From Metabacillus bambusae (GTDB taxonomy: Bacteria; Bacillota; Bacilli; Bacillales; Bacillaceae), in NCBI RefSeq assembly GCF_017497975.1, contig NZ_JAGDEL010000002.1, positions 186,001-250,000 on the forward strand: DNA of 64,000 bases, in the 5' to 3' direction. A model generated the notes under the pieces. That model was not told the DNA's origin. It ran no database searches and worked only from the letters and a program-made list of their open reading frames with translations. Positions 63,540 to 64,000 of the stretch are shown here, piece by piece (positions within the stretch are counted from its first letter, which is position 1; every line of letters begins with the position of its first letter). Position numbers and translations under genes: made by a program.

Positions 63540-63600
63540 GATTATAGTTGAAAAGCTGAAGCTCCGTGCTCAGGTCCGACAAGCGACTAAGCTCTGAAGT
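63540..63600. repeat. Degenerate trace of dispersed repeat C
   Basis: AAAAGCTGAAGCTCCGTGCTCAGG and GACAAGCGACTAAGC recall the left half of the repeat at 44669. Weak, no 3' half. Confidence 0.25.
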
Positions 63601-63668
63601 AAACACTGACACTCTGTCGAAATATTATATTGCATTTGAACTAAAAATATTAAAATGAGGTGAAGCAA

Positions 63669-64000
63669 TTGAGTCGATTTGATCGAGTCATTAATCGTAA
63701 GAATACGGATTCTATAAAATGGGATACAAAAAGAGTTTTCGGAATGGAAGATGTTTTGCCTATGTGGGTAGCTGACATGGACTTTCCTGCACCTGATGAA
63801 GTCATTGATGCATTACACTCACGTGTTGACCATGGTATCTTTGGATATACAATGCCTGGAACAAACACGGAAAAAGCAATTCAAAGTTGGTTAAAAACCC
63901 GCCATAATTGGGAAATAGATACGAATATCATTACATATAGTCCCGGTATTGTAACAGCCATTAGTATCGCGATCCAAGCTTTTACTGGTTCTGAAGACAA
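63669..64000 (+). CDS. patB: Cystathionine beta-lyase/aminotransferase PatB (3' part outside window)
   Basis: About 110 N-terminal residues are visible: SRFDRVINRKNTDSIKWD, LPMWVADMDFPAP (about 35-47) and FGYTMPG (about 66-72), typical of MalY/PatB-type C-S lyases. The PLP lysine lies beyond the window. TTG start with TGAGGTGA upstream. PatB cleaves cystathionine and related thioethers. Confidence 0.9.
   Translation, partial: MSRFDRVINRKNTDSIKWDTKRVFGMEDVLPMWVADMDFPAPDEVIDALHSRVDHGIFGYTMPGTNTEKAIQSWLKTRHNWEIDTNIITYSPGIVTAISIAIQAFTGSED

Overview
The window looks like chromosomal DNA of a low-GC, spore-forming member of the Bacillaceae. The gene set points to this: lutAB, the fused secDF, a Mn-dependent pyrophosphatase, the sporulation transglutaminase tgl, and a block (tgl, yugU, mstX-yugO, yugN, pgi, yugJ, yuzA, yugI, alaT-alaR, yugF, yugE, patB) whose content matches the yug region of Bacillus subtilis as I remember it. 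Base composition, ribosome-binding sites and terminators are uniform. I see no prophage, no intact insertion sequence, no CRISPR array, and no rRNA or tRNA gene.

Layout. 1-5.8 kb: a lactate-oxidation operon (lutAB, cut by the window edge, with a promoter and cre site), an NCS2 permease, and a manganese-type (yybP-ykoY) riboswitch in front of a run of small genes, followed by a small multidrug-export-type protein. 5.9-14.3 kb: a DUF445 membrane protein, a glutamate/dicarboxylate symporter, a lysine riboswitch controlling a basic amino-acid permease, a 42-residue ORF, and secDF. 14.5-21.1 kb: esterase, acetyltransferase, a TetR/membrane-protein divergent pair, ppaC and a nitronate monooxygenase. 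21.3-26.9 kb: a second dicarboxylate symporter with its own cre site, a VTC-type polyphosphate polymerase with a DUF4956 protein and a large beta-helix-like lipoprotein, and an IDEAL-domain protein. 27-34 kb: an LCP cell-wall ligase, a patatin-like lipase, and the dctB / dctS-dctR C4-dicarboxylate sensing locus. 34-49.5 kb: mainly single genes and small operons (an L11-methyltransferase-like protein, an epimerase/aldo-keto reductase pair with an HxlR regulator, an orphan trpB, a PpiC foldase, an OmpR-type two-component system, a cold-shock protein, a MarR-MMPL operon, an MBL hydrolase). 49.7 kb to the end: the yug-like block, with an ECF sigma/anti-sigma pair inside it.

The most unusual signals lie between genes. 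(1) 30734-31583 holds five 151/152-bp tandem units, each carrying two long inverted repeats, followed by three 37-bp partial repeats, between dctB and dctS. The variants alternate with a 303-bp dimer period, and one stem carries a paired (compensatory) change. (2) Five MITE-like elements of about 95-222 bp with GGCT...AGCC ends sit between 8-bp AT-rich target duplications (four exact, one 7/8). One split dctS from dctR and another sits directly behind the alaT stop codon. The ends and 8-bp duplications fit mobilisation by an ISL3-family transposase, which is not in the window. (3) A separate dispersed repeat (GGCGCTGGAGCTGGAT...TTATCCACA) sits next to terminators or promoters at several loci. 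(4) Several terminators share a GGCTGAC-based stem.

Carbon metabolism links much of the window: lactate oxidation and a C4-dicarboxylate carrier both have perfect cre matches (CcpA control inferred), and DctBSR would sense C4 acids. Positions of short sites were read by eye and may be off by a base or two.
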